The notes: generated from the sequence alone by a model not told the origin. 64,000 nucleotides of DNA from Candidatus Obscuribacterales bacterium (GCA_019744775.1 JAIETZ010000006.1:105092-169091), one strand, 5' to 3'. Positions 17,707 through 27,454 are shown, counted from the first letter of the stretch. Translations and numbers: made by a program.

Positions 17707-18950
17707 TGTTCACCGCCTTTAGCTAGCGGCACAATAGCTTGAAGGACAAGTTGGCGATAACGATCCCAGGTTAATGACTTAGCTTTGGCTCTTGCTAGTT
17801 TACCCATTTCCGTCAATTGAGACTTATTGTCAGCACACCAGTTTATCTTTTCAGCGATTGCTTCCGGATTGCGAATAGGAACTAAAAATCCTGTTTTCCC
17901 CTCTTCAATCAAGTCGTCCCCACCGGCATTCGGGGTAACAATAAGAGGCAAGCCACAAAGCATTGCTTCTTGTTGAACAAGAGCGCGCCCTTCCACAATT
18001 GAAGGCAGTACAAAAACATCACATGTCTGCATCAGGCGCAAGACTTCATGATGAGGTCTTGTCGGCTCATAAGTAAAATCGGCATATTCGCCCTTGTAAA
18101 AGTCCAAGCCGGCAATAGGTGATCCCATCACGACGAGTTCAACATCGGATCGTCTTAACAATTTCATCGCCTGAAACAAATCCGCCAGCCCCTTCCTTTG
18201 TCCCATGCTACCGGCAAACAGAACACGCAATTTTTCACCAGTGCGGTCTCCGCGTTCCTGCACTTCGATCTCCGGCGTACCAAATTCAGCTACGACGCAT
18301 GTCTTATTCCCTCTAAAGTTTTCCGGCAATGAATCAAGAACGAATTTGCTTGGACAGATAATTGCATCTGCCAGCATAGCTTCTTCTGTCTTCCGTTCCA
18401 ATTTTTCATTAGAATCTCTTGTGCCGCCGAGTGTAGGTTCCCATTGAGGCCAACGTTGAGCTTCTTCCTTCAACAATGTCTGCACTGTTTGCCAATAGGC
18501 AATCGGCAAATCATAAAAGCACTTGATACCCAATTCATGAGCTGCCCGAAACGTCTGCAATGCCGCATCTTCATATGCGTACACCCCAGTAACCATGCCG
18601 CTTCTAGCGATTTTCCTTAGCCTTTCGGCAACCAGGCGATCAAGATCTCGATAAACAGCATCCGTTGAAGCGAAACCAGTTTCATGTTTGACTAGAGAAG
18701 AAATGCCAAGTCTTGGTGCAAGGAGTCTCAATATCTCCTTCGTCGGGTGCATAAACACCTTTTCTCGGTCGATATGGAATTGTCGTCTCAACAACTCATC
18801 AACAATACTTTTCGGTAATAGCTCTAGTAAGAAATCAGAATCTTCAAAAGCCAGAGTAGTGTGAAACTCAGCAAGCTGATTAGCTTCCTCAAGCCCTTGA
18901 AGCACAGCGCGCAAGAAAGCGTTTCCAGTTGGATGACTTACAACAATCAC
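17703..18950 (-). CDS. Glycosyltransferase family 4
   Basis: This 415-residue GT-B enzyme has RVLFAGSMGQRKGLADLFQA in the donor half and EGRALVQQEAMLCGLPLIVT with E-x7-E near the C-terminus, then the GGDDLIEEGKTGFLV donor loop. It is a typical retaining transferase for surface glycan assembly. It overlaps the upstream WcaI-like gene and the downstream oxidoreductase by 4 nt each. Confidence 0.92.
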   Translation of the reverse strand: MIVVSHPTGNAFLRAVLQGLEEANQLAEFHTTLAFEDSDFLLELLPKSIVDELLRRQFHIDREKVFMHPTKEILRLLAPRLGISSLVKHETGFASTDAVYRDLDRLVAERLRKIARSGMVTGVYAYEDAALQTFRAAHELGIKCFYDLPIAYWQTVQTLLKEEAQRWPQWEPTLGGTRDSNEKLERKTEEAMLADAIICPSKFVLDSLPENFRGNKTCVVAEFGTPEIEVQERGDRTGEKLRVLFAGSMGQRKGLADLFQAMKLLRRSDVELVVMGSPIAGLDFYKGEYADFTYEPTRPHHEVLRLMQTCDVFVLPSIVEGRALVQQEAMLCGLPLIVTPNAGGDDLIEEGKTGFLVPIRNPEAIAEKINWCADNKSQLTEMGKLARAKAKSLTWDRYRQLVLQAIVPLAKGGEQ

Positions 18951-20167
18951 GATTTATCTCCAACTAGTTCCTGAAGCTTTTGGCGAAACTTTCGCAAAAC
19001 TTCTTCCTTGGAAAATTGCTTTACATAGATCCTTGCCTTTTCGCTCATTGCACTGCGCTTGCTTCTATCCGCCAGTAAATTCTCCAAGGCCTCAGCAAGA
19101 ACCTTTTCATCATCAGGCTCTACACGCACGCCGAAATTACCTTCTGCCAAAGCCGAAGACAATGCGCCCTCATTTTGCGTAATAGCAAGTATTGGTCTGC
19201 CTAGTGCCAACATCTTCAACAACTTGCTCGGCAAAAACGCAGTTGCTGCACCCTTCTTCTGCGGTATCAAACAAATGTCACTATCCTGCAAAAATTGCGT
19301 ATGCTCATCTTCCGACAACACATCAAGCAACATCACATTATTAAGCGAGTTATCCATCTTCAACTTGGCGAGCCTGTCTACTTCCACTCCATTGCCTGCT
19401 ATAGCAAAAGTAATTGGTTTGTCTCTCAGCAATTTAGCTGCTTCAAGAATGACCGGTAGTCCCTGTTTTACACCCATGTTACCGGCGTAAGTTACAAGAC
19501 TATTGCCTGAAGCGATTCCCATCTTAGACTTCCAGGCACCAGATTCAAAACCAGTATAGTCACAATCGACCCAGTTAGGAAACAAAACAATTTTCGCTTT
19601 GCTTATACCCTTCAGCGAAATCAAATCGCACATTTGCTCGCTGATTGCCGAAACTACTCTTGCTTTTTTATAGGCAAATTTTTCCAAGGCATATAGCGCT
19701 CTTAGAAAAAAACCTTGCTTGAGCATCAAGAGTCCGGCTGCCGCGTCCGGTTGCAAGTCCTGCACATGGAAAACAAATTGCCTGCCCTTAATTAGACAAA
19801 TAAGCCAGGCCGCAAATCCAAGCAGCAATGGTGGTGAAACAACGACATATATATCGGCGGACGGAAGCGTAAGTTGGCGAAAAAAGGATGAGAACACAAA
19901 AGACGCTTCGTGCAAAATTCTCAAAAAGGGCGTCGGTTTCTCAGGCACGTACAAGGCGCAACGGCATACTTCGACACCATTAATCACTTCCTTGCGATAA
20001 AACGGCTTATCCTTTTCAAGATGTCTCCACTGGGGATAATAGGGAAAGCCGGTGACCATCGTCACTTGGTCGCCTTGTCCAGCCAAATACTCAGCCAAAC
20101 CGGTGTTATAGACACCAATCCCTGTTAATTCTGGTGCGTAGTTAATACCCCACAGATTTATTTTCAT
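18947..20167 (-). CDS. WcaI-type glycosyltransferase (GT4)
   Basis: This 406-residue protein starts MKINLWGINYAPELTGIG, followed by GFPYYPQW, the opening typical of WcaI, the colanic-acid fucosyltransferase-like family. The C-terminal block FLPSKLLKMLALGRPIL, with P-S-K instead of the usual Glu motif, is also typical of that family. It is the first gene of the seven-gene operon running down to 12569. Its promoter must lie in 20168-20237, sharing the divergent region with the FkbM gene at 20273. With gmd/fcl genes at 44-46 kb, a fucosyl transfer is possible but unproven. Confidence 0.88.
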   Translation of the reverse strand: MKINLWGINYAPELTGIGVYNTGLAEYLAGQGDQVTMVTGFPYYPQWRHLEKDKPFYRKEVINGVEVCRCALYVPEKPTPFLRILHEASFVFSSFFRQLTLPSADIYVVVSPPLLLGFAAWLICLIKGRQFVFHVQDLQPDAAAGLLMLKQGFFLRALYALEKFAYKKARVVSAISEQMCDLISLKGISKAKIVLFPNWVDCDYTGFESGAWKSKMGIASGNSLVTYAGNMGVKQGLPVILEAAKLLRDKPITFAIAGNGVEVDRLAKLKMDNSLNNVMLLDVLSEDEHTQFLQDSDICLIPQKKGAATAFLPSKLLKMLALGRPILAITQNEGALSSALAEGNFGVRVEPDDEKVLAEALENLLADRSKRSAMSEKARIYVKQFSKEEVLRKFRQKLQELVGDKS

Positions 20168-20237
20168 GGTGTACGTTTCTTACCGGATTCCCGCCTACAA
20201 TCCCATTTTGACTGCTGCGGTTGCTACGCTAACGATA

Positions 20238-20266
20238 TTGACACGCGTCATCTAAAAGCATACAAG
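20238..20266 (+). promoter_or_regulatory. Sigma-70-type promoter of a leaderless FkbM gene
   Basis: A consensus -35 TTGACA (20238-20243), a 17-nt spacer and TACAAG (20261-20266, 4 of 6 matches) lead to an expected transcription start at about 20273, the A of the ATG. No Shine-Dalgarno fits between them. Confidence 0.65.
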
Positions 20267-20272
20267 TAATAC

Positions 20273-21127
20273 ATGCAATTTACACGCCTTTTGCGACATA
20301 CAGCTGCCAGTCCTCTGCGAGCCATGTTGGATATTCCGGACGTTCGGCGCCGAGTGATTTTTGATCTCAAACAAAGATATTTTGATGAATTAGAAATTGA
20401 AGTACCTCTGGGCTTTGGGCTGAAAGCCCCTATCACGTCGCAGGAATTCTGGGTTTCCTTCGAAGAGATTTTCTTTGAACGAGAATACAAACTCCTGCTT
20501 GAAAACGTCATCACGGAAAAATACTTCCCCCAACGCTGGCTGGACCTTGGTTGCCATGCCGGCTATTTTTCTCTCTGGCTTGCCTACGAACGTATCAAGT
20601 CCGGGCTGACAATTAACGACTGTCGAGTTTTACTTATTGATCCCGATCCAAATGTCGCTGATCAAGTTCGCAAACTTATAACAACTAATCGGTTGGAAAG
20701 TTCATTTCAATTTTTGCCGGTTGCCATTTCCAAAGATTCCGGACAAACAAAATTTGCCGTACGCAGTTTTATGTCCTCATCATTAGCCGAACTAAGAGAC
20801 GAAAAAGCCGACATTCACAGCGTCAAATCAGTAAATACAAAAGAACTTATTTCGTACATGTCACCGCCATATGACTTAATCAAAGTAGATATAGAAGGTG
20901 CAGAATTCGACTTCATGACCGCTTACGAAGAGATTTTCAAATCGGCAAAACACGTAATTCTTGAATGGCATTCCTGGCACACCGGCGGTGGTGGAAGGCA
21001 ACAATTGCACGAGCTCGCGCTAGCAAACAACTTCCGAGTATTGAGCGAATTCACGTCGCCGCGGACAATTACTATCAAAGGCAAGCCGGAAACATGCGGC
21101 ATGTTTCTTCTTGAGAACAAGACCTAA
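20273..21127 (+). CDS. FkbM-family SAM methyltransferase
   Basis: This 284-residue protein has the SAM motif DLGCHAGYF at 91-99, the acidic LLIDPDPN loop and the FkbM signature KVDIEGAEF at 204-212. It is expected to O-methylate a glycan hydroxyl. The N-terminal 80 residues have no recognisable domain. The promoter places transcription start at the ATG, so the mRNA is probably leaderless. It ends back-to-back with the DoxX gene with no gap. Confidence 0.87.
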   Translation: MQFTRLLRHTAASPLRAMLDIPDVRRRVIFDLKQRYFDELEIEVPLGFGLKAPITSQEFWVSFEEIFFEREYKLLLENVITEKYFPQRWLDLGCHAGYFSLWLAYERIKSGLTINDCRVLLIDPDPNVADQVRKLITTNRLESSFQFLPVAISKDSGQTKFAVRSFMSSSLAELRDEKADIHSVKSVNTKELISYMSPPYDLIKVDIEGAEFDFMTAYEEIFKSAKHVILEWHSWHTGGGGRQQLHELALANNFRVLSEFTSPRTITIKGKPETCGMFLLENKT

Positions 21128-21556
21128 TTATTGCTTCTTGAGTTTGCTGCCAAAGAGAATTGCATCGAGCGCAAAGCGTCCCGGTCCAATCATCAACAGA
21201 AGAAAAGACATCGCTGCATAGCCAAGAGAAGATTCATACGATCCATCATATCCAACAAATGGCTCGCCATGAGCTGCACGGAAATAGACAGCCATACTCA
21301 TCATAATCAGCATTCCAAGAGAAGCAAAAGGCATCAAAAAACCAATACTCCAGGCAATGCCCCCACCAAATTCAGAAAAAGCGGCTAGCGCCTGAAAATA
21401 TCCATTAATCGGTGCATTCGGACCTAACCAAGTAAATGGTTCCTGAATTTTTAACCAACCATGAAAAACAAATGCGCTCCCTGCAACCAACCTCAGGAAA
21501 AGCATTGCCAGTGAGCCTTTTGTATCAAGGCGACTGTAGTAAAGGAATTTATTCAC
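21128..21556 (-). CDS. DoxX-family membrane protein
   Basis: This 142-residue protein has four predicted membrane segments, starting AMLFLRLVAGSAFVFHGWLKI, which is the DoxX opening with the conserved His-Gly. Later come GGGIAWSIGFLMPFASLGML and ALDAILFG. DoxX/DoxD-like proteins sit in the cytoplasmic membrane and are linked to quinone or thiol redox balance; the exact role is unsettled. It follows a GT4 gene by 14 nt and is the last gene of a three-gene operon. Its presence in a glycan locus is unexplained. Confidence 0.82.
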   Translation of the reverse strand: MNKFLYYSRLDTKGSLAMLFLRLVAGSAFVFHGWLKIQEPFTWLGPNAPINGYFQALAAFSEFGGGIAWSIGFLMPFASLGMLIMMSMAVYFRAAHGEPFVGYDGSYESSLGYAAMSFLLLMIGPGRFALDAILFGSKLKKQ

Positions 21557-21570
21557 TTGAAGTCCTCGCT

Positions 21571-22779
21571 TTAACTATCTGAAAATAACGCAAGAGTTTT
21601 ATCTATGGCTCTATCCCAGGAAAACCATTGGCTGGACAGAGTCAATGCGCCCTGAGAAAGTTTCTCACATAATGCTTTGTCGGCAATTAATTGTCCAATG
21701 GCTTCGGCAACAGCCGCCGGATCTTTTGGCGGGCACAGATAGACATTTTCTCTATCGACGAAAACGTCTTCTGATGTAGGCGAACTTGTCGTGACAATCG
21801 GCAATCCATGGCAGGCAGCAGCGCCAAACGAACTATTGTTCAGGTGCACACCCCAATCCCAAGGCATTACTCCAAAATCTGCCGCTCGCAAATACAAAGA
21901 AGGCACTTCACTATCAAAATCAAAGTTGCCGGTCCACGTAATTTTGTTTGCAATTCCCAATTTGTCTGCCAGATCTCGCATCTCCTGGGCATACGCATCT
22001 CTGCCGACATTTTTCAGAAGCATCTCGGGACTGCCGCCAACGACAATGAGTTTGATATCGTCATTTTTTTGCGCAGCAAGTTTGAACGACTCAAGTAAAG
22101 TCTCAATGCCCTTGCCTGGATACAGATAACCCAAATAAACCAATATAAAAGACGAATTCAGTGAGAGTTTTTTCTTAGCTTGCTCAATACTCAAATTTAC
22201 AATTGGCATCAACGGCGGCGGCGGAATCAATGCCAACTTTGCCTTAAGCCTTGAGTATATTTGGCATAGTTCATTACCATGCTCTTCACTCAAAACAATT
22301 ATCTTGTCACTATCACGCAAGAGCGTGCCATACGCATATGCGACGTCCTGGGATCTGAACAATTCACAGACAATTCTATGAGTAACACGAATTGTCCTGG
22401 GCCACAGGTAAACCCTACAACCGATAGGCGCCTCAATGTGGGTAACAAATCGAATCTTTGGATCAATAAAACGCAAGATTGTCGGTAAAAACGTGATCAT
22501 CGGATGATCGTTATAAAGGAAACCGCCGAAGTGCAAATTCACTACGTCAGGCTTTACACTTTTCACAACCTCTAATATTCGTACTAGTTCGGACCAAGTC
22601 CAACGGTGAATAGTCGAATGAACTGTTATTGACTCGTCTTGCACCACATTGTCGATTTTTGAAGTAAGAACATGCACGTCATGTCCACGCTTAGCAATGT
22701 TTTGACACAGCCGCAAAGCATAATCAGCGCCGCCCGAGCTCACGGGTGGAAAGGTTGCTGAAATAACAAGTATTTTCAT
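21571..22779 (-). CDS. Glycosyltransferase family 4
   Basis: This 402-residue GT-B protein opens with MKILVISATFPPVSSGGADYALRL (pattern: two Gly before the acceptor helix). The donor half begins FILVYLGYLYPGKGIETLLESF. In the C-terminal block (NNSSFGAAACHGLPIVTTSS) the usual Glu residues are replaced by Asn/Ala, so it is a divergent member. It lies 5 nt downstream of a methyltransferase gene and 14 nt upstream of doxX-like. Confidence 0.86.
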   Translation of the reverse strand: MKILVISATFPPVSSGGADYALRLCQNIAKRGHDVHVLTSKIDNVVQDESITVHSTIHRWTWSELVRILEVVKSVKPDVVNLHFGGFLYNDHPMITFLPTILRFIDPKIRFVTHIEAPIGCRVYLWPRTIRVTHRIVCELFRSQDVAYAYGTLLRDSDKIIVLSEEHGNELCQIYSRLKAKLALIPPPPLMPIVNLSIEQAKKKLSLNSSFILVYLGYLYPGKGIETLLESFKLAAQKNDDIKLIVVGGSPEMLLKNVGRDAYAQEMRDLADKLGIANKITWTGNFDFDSEVPSLYLRAADFGVMPWDWGVHLNNSSFGAAACHGLPIVTTSSPTSEDVFVDRENVYLCPPKDPAAVAEAIGQLIADKALCEKLSQGALTLSSQWFSWDRAIDKTLALFSDS

Positions 22780-22784
22780 GTTCT

Positions 22785-23582
22785 TCAGCTATTTCCGTTG
22801 TCATTTGTTATGCAGTAACAATAGCTTCGCCAATCGTCGCAACTATCGTCCGGTACAACAGCTTTTACTATCGCACCATGTGATTCAACGAACCTTTTCA
22901 TTTCCTCAACAGGAATTCCATACATCTCCATTTGCGGAGTTTGTTGTTGCTGCTTACACAAATAGCCCATACGCGTTTTGAAATACCAATTCAAGAGTGG
23001 GCGCGGTATAAGACTTTTCACTATCGCTTTTATACCTTTTGGTGCCTCCAAGATTTGAGTATTTTGTCCAGGCAATTTTTCTGTCGGCTCTTGAAAAACA
23101 ATGACACCACCAGGTGCCAGTATGCGAATGAATTCCCTAACGTAATTGAGGGCATACTCAGGTTTCATGTGCTGCAAAACGCGACAAGAGTAGATAAAGT
23201 TGAATTGTCCATCGACAAACTGTGACAAATTTGGTTGTCTGTTTACTTCATAGAAACAGCTTTCCGGATATTGATTGTATTCCTTTGCCAATTTGATCAT
23301 TGACTCAGCAATGTCAACACCGTAGGTTTTTTCAAAGCGTTGCGCCAATGCCTGAGTTAATCTGCCGGCACCACAGCCGAAGTCGAGAGCCGAGCCATAG
23401 TTAATCCGCAATCCCTGCTGCCCGACGAATTCAAGAGCCTTGTCGATTTCGTCTCTACCGGTACGGAAAAACTCATCCCGGTTCCACTTATTGCCTTCTT
23501 TGCCCGGGAAAGAAAGAATCGCCCAGAAGGGATCCCTTCTGCCGAACTCATTCCAATTTTGCTCTAGTTGCTTTAGATCCAT
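22785..23582 (-). CDS. Class I SAM-dependent methyltransferase
   Basis: This 265-residue protein has the SAM-binding ALDFGCGAGRL at 65-75, the acidic strand end TYGVDIAESMI, and a Methyltransf_11/25-type core with RVLQHMKPEYALNYVREF and LAPGGVIVFQEP. The N-terminal DLKQLEQNWNEFGRRDPFWAI is common in methyltransferases of polysaccharide loci. It starts a three-gene operon (methyltransferase, GT4, DoxX) and is divergent from the GT9 gene. Confidence 0.87.
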   Translation of the reverse strand: MDLKQLEQNWNEFGRRDPFWAILSFPGKEGNKWNRDEFFRTGRDEIDKALEFVGQQGLRINYGSALDFGCGAGRLTQALAQRFEKTYGVDIAESMIKLAKEYNQYPESCFYEVNRQPNLSQFVDGQFNFIYSCRVLQHMKPEYALNYVREFIRILAPGGVIVFQEPTEKLPGQNTQILEAPKGIKAIVKSLIPRPLLNWYFKTRMGYLCKQQQQTPQMEMYGIPVEEMKRFVESHGAIVKAVVPDDSCDDWRSYCYCITNDNGNS

Positions 23583-23604
23583 ATCTTGCTCGGATATAAC
23601 CTAG

Positions 23605-23645
23605 CACTATAAGTAGGTGTGAGGCAAGCCAAGACATAGTATTAT
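23605..23645. promoter_or_regulatory. Divergent promoter region between methyltransferase and GT9 genes
   Basis: The 69-bp gap holds TATAGT on the minus strand (23610-23605), about 23 nt from the methyltransferase start, and TATTAT on the plus strand (23640-23645), 6 nt before the GT9 ATG. No clear -35 box matches either. CATAG (23635-23639) and CTATG (23650-23654) form a small inverted repeat across the plus-strand start. The plus transcript would be leaderless. Confidence 0.4.
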
Positions 23646-23651
23646 TCACCT

Positions 23652-24728
23652 ATGTCTTGGAAGCGGGATATAGCTGAAGCTCTCGTGTGGTTGGCAAGTC
23701 GCTTTGTCCCTAGTGGCACGCCTAGTGCCGCACCTGAGTCCATTTTCGTTTTGAGAAATAACGACTTAGGAGACTTACTTGTAATTACGCCGTTATTTCA
23801 GGCGCTTCACGACCGATATCCCAATGCCAAAATCGTAGCCGGCGTTGGCGACTGGGCAAAACCTCTTTTGGAACTGAATCCCTATGTAAGTGAAGTCTTG
23901 CCGATGAACGCGCCCTGGCACAATCAGGTAATAGCGGATCAAAGCCTCAATGCAGCACTGACTTATATCCTTACTTCGGCTGAGGCGCAGCGGCTATCGG
24001 ATAGTCATTTCGATGTAGCAATAGATGTAGTCGGCAGCCCCTTTGGACAACTTTTGCTCATTAAGGCAGGCATTCCATACCGAATAGGCGTCAGAGGCTT
24101 TGCCGGTGGTCACTCCGGCGCTCATAGTTTTGTCAATTACAATCATGAAGAGCACGTCGGACGGCAGGCTTTACGCTATGCGGAAATTCTCGGGGCGACT
24201 AACTTACCTAGCAACTATCCCCAAGTATTTCTTTCCGAAGAAGAAAAATTAGCGGCCGAAAACACTTGGCACAAAAAAGCTGTCAAAAGAATTGTGGTTG
24301 GCCCAGGCGGCGGATTTGCAACGAAATGCTGGCCGGTCGAAAACTTCAGACAATTGCTTGAGCAGTTGGATAACCAATCGGTAGAGATTATAGTAGTCGG
24401 GGCTGAAAAAGACGTGGAGAATGCATCAGCTTTATGCAAAGACTTGAAGAATGCCGGAAATCTCGCCGGTAAGCTAAGTCTCAGACAGAGTTTAGCGCTA
24501 GTGGCAACAAGCCACTTAGTCATTTGCAATTCCAGCATGTTGATGCACGCGGCAGCAGCATTTAGCATTCCACATGTGATACCACTCGGGGAATACTTCA
24601 CTGACAGCAACCAGCATATGTCACAGTGGGGTTATCCAGACCTCACACACTGCCTCGGCAAAAACGCAGAGCGAAAGACGATCTATAATCCAGGTGAAGT
24701 ACTGGCTGTTGTAAACAAATTACTATAG
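23652..24728 (+). CDS. Glycosyltransferase family 9 (heptosyltransferase-like)
   Basis: This 358-residue GT-B protein has the GT9 opening IFVLRNNDLGDLLVITPLFQAL, where the Asp and Gly of LGD are typical. The donor half contains VVGPGGGFATKCWPVENF, and then SHLVICNSSMLMHAAAAFSIPHV, corresponding to the S/T-D/N-S-G-x-x-H block of heptosyltransferases. It would transfer heptose or another sugar to lipid A core or surface glycan. It stands alone and is convergent with the GT2 gene, 3 nt apart. Confidence 0.9.
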   Translation: MSWKRDIAEALVWLASRFVPSGTPSAAPESIFVLRNNDLGDLLVITPLFQALHDRYPNAKIVAGVGDWAKPLLELNPYVSEVLPMNAPWHNQVIADQSLNAALTYILTSAEAQRLSDSHFDVAIDVVGSPFGQLLLIKAGIPYRIGVRGFAGGHSGAHSFVNYNHEEHVGRQALRYAEILGATNLPSNYPQVFLSEEEKLAAENTWHKKAVKRIVVGPGGGFATKCWPVENFRQLLEQLDNQSVEIIVVGAEKDVENASALCKDLKNAGNLAGKLSLRQSLALVATSHLVICNSSMLMHAAAAFSIPHVIPLGEYFTDSNQHMSQWGYPDLTHCLGKNAERKTIYNPGEVLAVVNKLL

Positions 24729-24731
24729 TCC

Positions 24732-25703
24732 TCAGTCGTACTCGTTAAAAACAGTACGCATTAATTGCTTGCGCAATTCAACCTTTTCCGGACTTGCTTT
24801 ACCACTCAAACGAAGCGCCTGTAAAAGAATATATTCGGCTGCATGTCTGGCAAATAATAGTGGTTTTACAGAGGCGACATCCCGCGCGTGTCTTTTTAAA
24901 AGCTGCATACGCGCATGATGAAAATGGATAACTCTCTTGCCTGACCATTCAGACAAAGTTTCCTTGTTGTCGTGAATTACGCCAACTGCCTTAATAACAG
25001 CCAGCTTCCAGCCAAGTTTTGATAAGCGCCATGCCCAATCAACATCGCAATCCGAAAATGGAAATTCGCGAGCATCCAGCCCTCGACTTTTCTCCCACGC
25101 TGTTCGTCGAACGACCAGGGGACTAGTAAATACAACATCACAAATTGTCCATTCAATTTGCTGGTCTTCTTGATCTTCCTGTTGCCATCCATGTTTGATT
25201 GGTTGATCGAGATGAAGCATACAGGTTAGGTGTTGTCCCAAGACAAATTGCAAAACCGTCGGAAAAGAACAACCGATGCCGGCCGGTTCACCCGAATGCT
25301 TGGTCACGGTAAAGCCGACAGCTGCCAGATAACTTATGGACTTAAGTAACTTAAGCGCCTTACTTAAAGGCTCAGCGGAAGTTATGAAGTTATCTGTTTC
25401 AAAGAAGAAATAGTACTCAAGTTGCGGAAAACAGTCAGCTGCGTACCTGGTAGCTCGATTAATACCGCCACTAAATGAAGTGTCATCTCCAGGCTCAGGA
25501 ATTATGAGTTCGATGCGAGTGCCGCTCTCGCGCGAATATTCATTTATCCATTCAAGACTGCCGTCTGTTGAGCCGGCATCAAAAATAACAATCGCCGACG
25601 GATAATCAATGTTCTTAAGTGCGGCAACAAGACTGGGAAGCCCTTCTTTCATAAGCGCCAGGCGATTAAACGAGTTGACAATAGCAACAAGCTTTACAGT
25701 CAT
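24732..25703 (-). CDS. Glycosyltransferase family 2
   Basis: This 323-residue protein starts MTVKLVAIVNSFNRLALMKEGLPSL (first strand and helix of GT-A). It has IVIFDAGSTDGSLEW, and YFFFETDNFI with ETD at the metal-binding position. Later DVDWAWRLSKLGW gives the catalytic acidic block. The ATG at 25703 is chosen because homology begins there; an in-frame start at 25787 would overlap the divergent gene. Only 37 bp separate it from the divergent FkbM start. Confidence 0.84.
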   Translation of the reverse strand: MTVKLVAIVNSFNRLALMKEGLPSLVAALKNIDYPSAIVIFDAGSTDGSLEWINEYSRESGTRIELIIPEPGDDTSFSGGINRATRYAADCFPQLEYYFFFETDNFITSAEPLSKALKLLKSISYLAAVGFTVTKHSGEPAGIGCSFPTVLQFVLGQHLTCMLHLDQPIKHGWQQEDQEDQQIEWTICDVVFTSPLVVRRTAWEKSRGLDAREFPFSDCDVDWAWRLSKLGWKLAVIKAVGVIHDNKETLSEWSGKRVIHFHHARMQLLKRHARDVASVKPLLFARHAAEYILLQALRLSGKASPEKVELRKQLMRTVFNEYD

Positions 25704-25740
25704 GAGCCTAACTTTAGCAAATCCAATTACAATTAGAGAC

Positions 25741-26601
25741 ATGTTTGAAATTGGCTCAAAAAGATTTTGGCGATCATTAGCCGTCAAGTATTTGCCGGAA
25801 TGTCTGAAGTCCCCACTCAGAAAAAGGCTACACGGCTGGACTGACAGTCAGCCGCCTTTTAATGTTTCCTTTCAGCCAAGCGATAGGGGACTCTTAGCCA
25901 AAATCACTAACGACCTGGACTTATACATAAACGAAGAATTCAAGCCAAACGTCGATTACCAGTTTGTGCAAAATGCCGATTGTATTGAAGAATCGCGAGC
26001 TTTCATTGCCTTAGCCAAAGAAGCAAAAGTCTTATTTGACGCAGGAGCCTACGCGGGGCTTTTCTCGCTTGTCTTTTGCCGAATGGGAAAAGATAAAAGA
26101 GCAATAGCTTTTGAACCATCACCTGTGATGAAGCCCAAAATTGAAACACTGATTGCCATAAACCAGCTAGAGACCCAATTGCGTCTGAAACCCAAAGCAA
26201 TAGGCAGTGAGGAAGGCTCTCTAAATCTGGCTTTGGAAGACACGGGTTTTGTGCAGATACTGCCGTCCGACAGTTCCACCAAAACAATGGCTGTTGAGGT
26301 GACAACGCTTGATTTGGAATGCAAGCGTTTAAATGTCTATCCGGATTTATTAAAAATCGACGTTGAGGGCTTTGAGCTTGAAGCTCTAAAGGGAGCCGAG
26401 GAATTACTCGCGAAGAAGAAACCGGCAATCTGCTTAGAACTGCATCTTAATTACCTGGAAGAGCGTGGTATAAAACCAAAACTGGTAACAGACGAGCTAG
26501 AAAAACATGATTACCGGTTTTATTCCTGTGCCGGACAAGAACTATCCGCCGCTCAAATTTATGATTCGGTTAAACCCGTAGTTCGCTTCATCGCAAAATA
26601 G
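25741..26601 (+). CDS. FkbM-family SAM methyltransferase
   Basis: This 286-residue product has VLFDAGAYAGLFSL as the SAM motif, the acidic loop AFEPSP, and KIDVEGFELEALKGAE as the FkbM signature. It is a probable sugar O-methyltransferase. The start is uncertain: ATG 25741 lies 7 nt after a TACAAT box (25728-25733), consistent with a leaderless mRNA, while ATG 25702 would overlap the start of the divergent GT2 gene. It ends one base before the convergent GT2 gene at 26602. Confidence 0.85.
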   Translation: MFEIGSKRFWRSLAVKYLPECLKSPLRKRLHGWTDSQPPFNVSFQPSDRGLLAKITNDLDLYINEEFKPNVDYQFVQNADCIEESRAFIALAKEAKVLFDAGAYAGLFSLVFCRMGKDKRAIAFEPSPVMKPKIETLIAINQLETQLRLKPKAIGSEEGSLNLALEDTGFVQILPSDSSTKTMAVEVTTLDLECKRLNVYPDLLKIDVEGFELEALKGAEELLAKKKPAICLELHLNYLEERGIKPKLVTDELEKHDYRFYSCAGQELSAAQIYDSVKPVVRFIAK

Positions 26602-27447
26602 TTATTTGCGCTTTTTAAGTTCATAAGTTTTGGCAACAATGAGAAATTCATAGAAGCCATGCAGACGTGCAAAATAATAGCCTTCAATGCCGTCTAAAAA
26701 TCCCTTCTGCCAAATGTAGACATAGAGAAAACGCATCAATGGGCGAAAAGGCAACGAGCGCGAAAAGGCGCGCAGCTTGCGTCTAAAACCAACGTTTTTA
26801 TCTTGAATTGATGACGCGCTCTTTCCCTCATATTCATCACAAGCTACCCGGGCTTCCCAATTGGAATAACGATCATGCTTTTCTAAAAATACTTCCACCG
26901 TGGGAAACGCATAGTGGTCCATCTCCGCTTTCATGTGCGCGGTCTTGCCCTCAACAACGACATGCTCATGGACTTCATTGTCACCACTTGCCGTGTCTAT
27001 TTCAGTCAGTTTTTCGTAGCGACCAAGTTTGTGTTTAAAAAGGCGAAGGTTCCAATTGGGATAGTACGCATGCTTCAACCACTTTCCCATAAACTGAAAG
27101 CGCCTGTTAACCCAATAACCGGCAATATCATTTTCAGTGCCGACTATTTGCCCGACCTCTTCCTCAAATCCCTTGGGCAGAACTTCATCGGCATCAAGAA
27201 TAAACACCCATTCATTGCTAAACGGCAAATTATCCAGAGACCAATTTTTCTTCTTCGGCCAGGTGCCTGAGAATTGAAACTGCACAACCTTTGCCCCGTA
27301 TGATTCAGCGATGGCAACAGACTTGTCCGTGCTTTGCGAATCGACCACAAATATTTCATTAGCCCATTTTATAGACGACAAACAGCGCGGCAAATTGCCT
27401 TCTTCATTTTTAATAGGCACGATAAAACTTACTGGTACTTTGTTCAT
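26602..27447 (-). CDS. GT2 glycosyltransferase, WaaE/KdtX-like
   Basis: This 281-residue protein begins MNKVPVSFIVPIKNEEGNL, then CLSSIKWANEIFVVDSQSTD, and has WPKKKNWSLDN and FILDADEVL with the DAD metal motif. This set matches the WaaE family, which adds glucose to the LPS inner core. The C-terminal half (WVNRRFQFMGKWLKHAYYPNWNLRLF) also matches that family. ATG 27447 is preferred over an in-frame TTG at 27501, which would overlap the upstream acetyltransferase. It is third and last in an operon with GT4 and WcaF-like genes. Confidence 0.88.
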   Translation of the reverse strand: MNKVPVSFIVPIKNEEGNLPRCLSSIKWANEIFVVDSQSTDKSVAIAESYGAKVVQFQFSGTWPKKKNWSLDNLPFSNEWVFILDADEVLPKGFEEEVGQIVGTENDIAGYWVNRRFQFMGKWLKHAYYPNWNLRLFKHKLGRYEKLTEIDTASGDNEVHEHVVVEGKTAHMKAEMDHYAFPTVEVFLEKHDRYSNWEARVACDEYEGKSASSIQDKNVGFRRKLRAFSRSLPFRPLMRFLYVYIWQKGFLDGIEGYYFARLHGFYEFLIVAKTYELKKRK

Positions 27448-27454
27448 TTCGCAG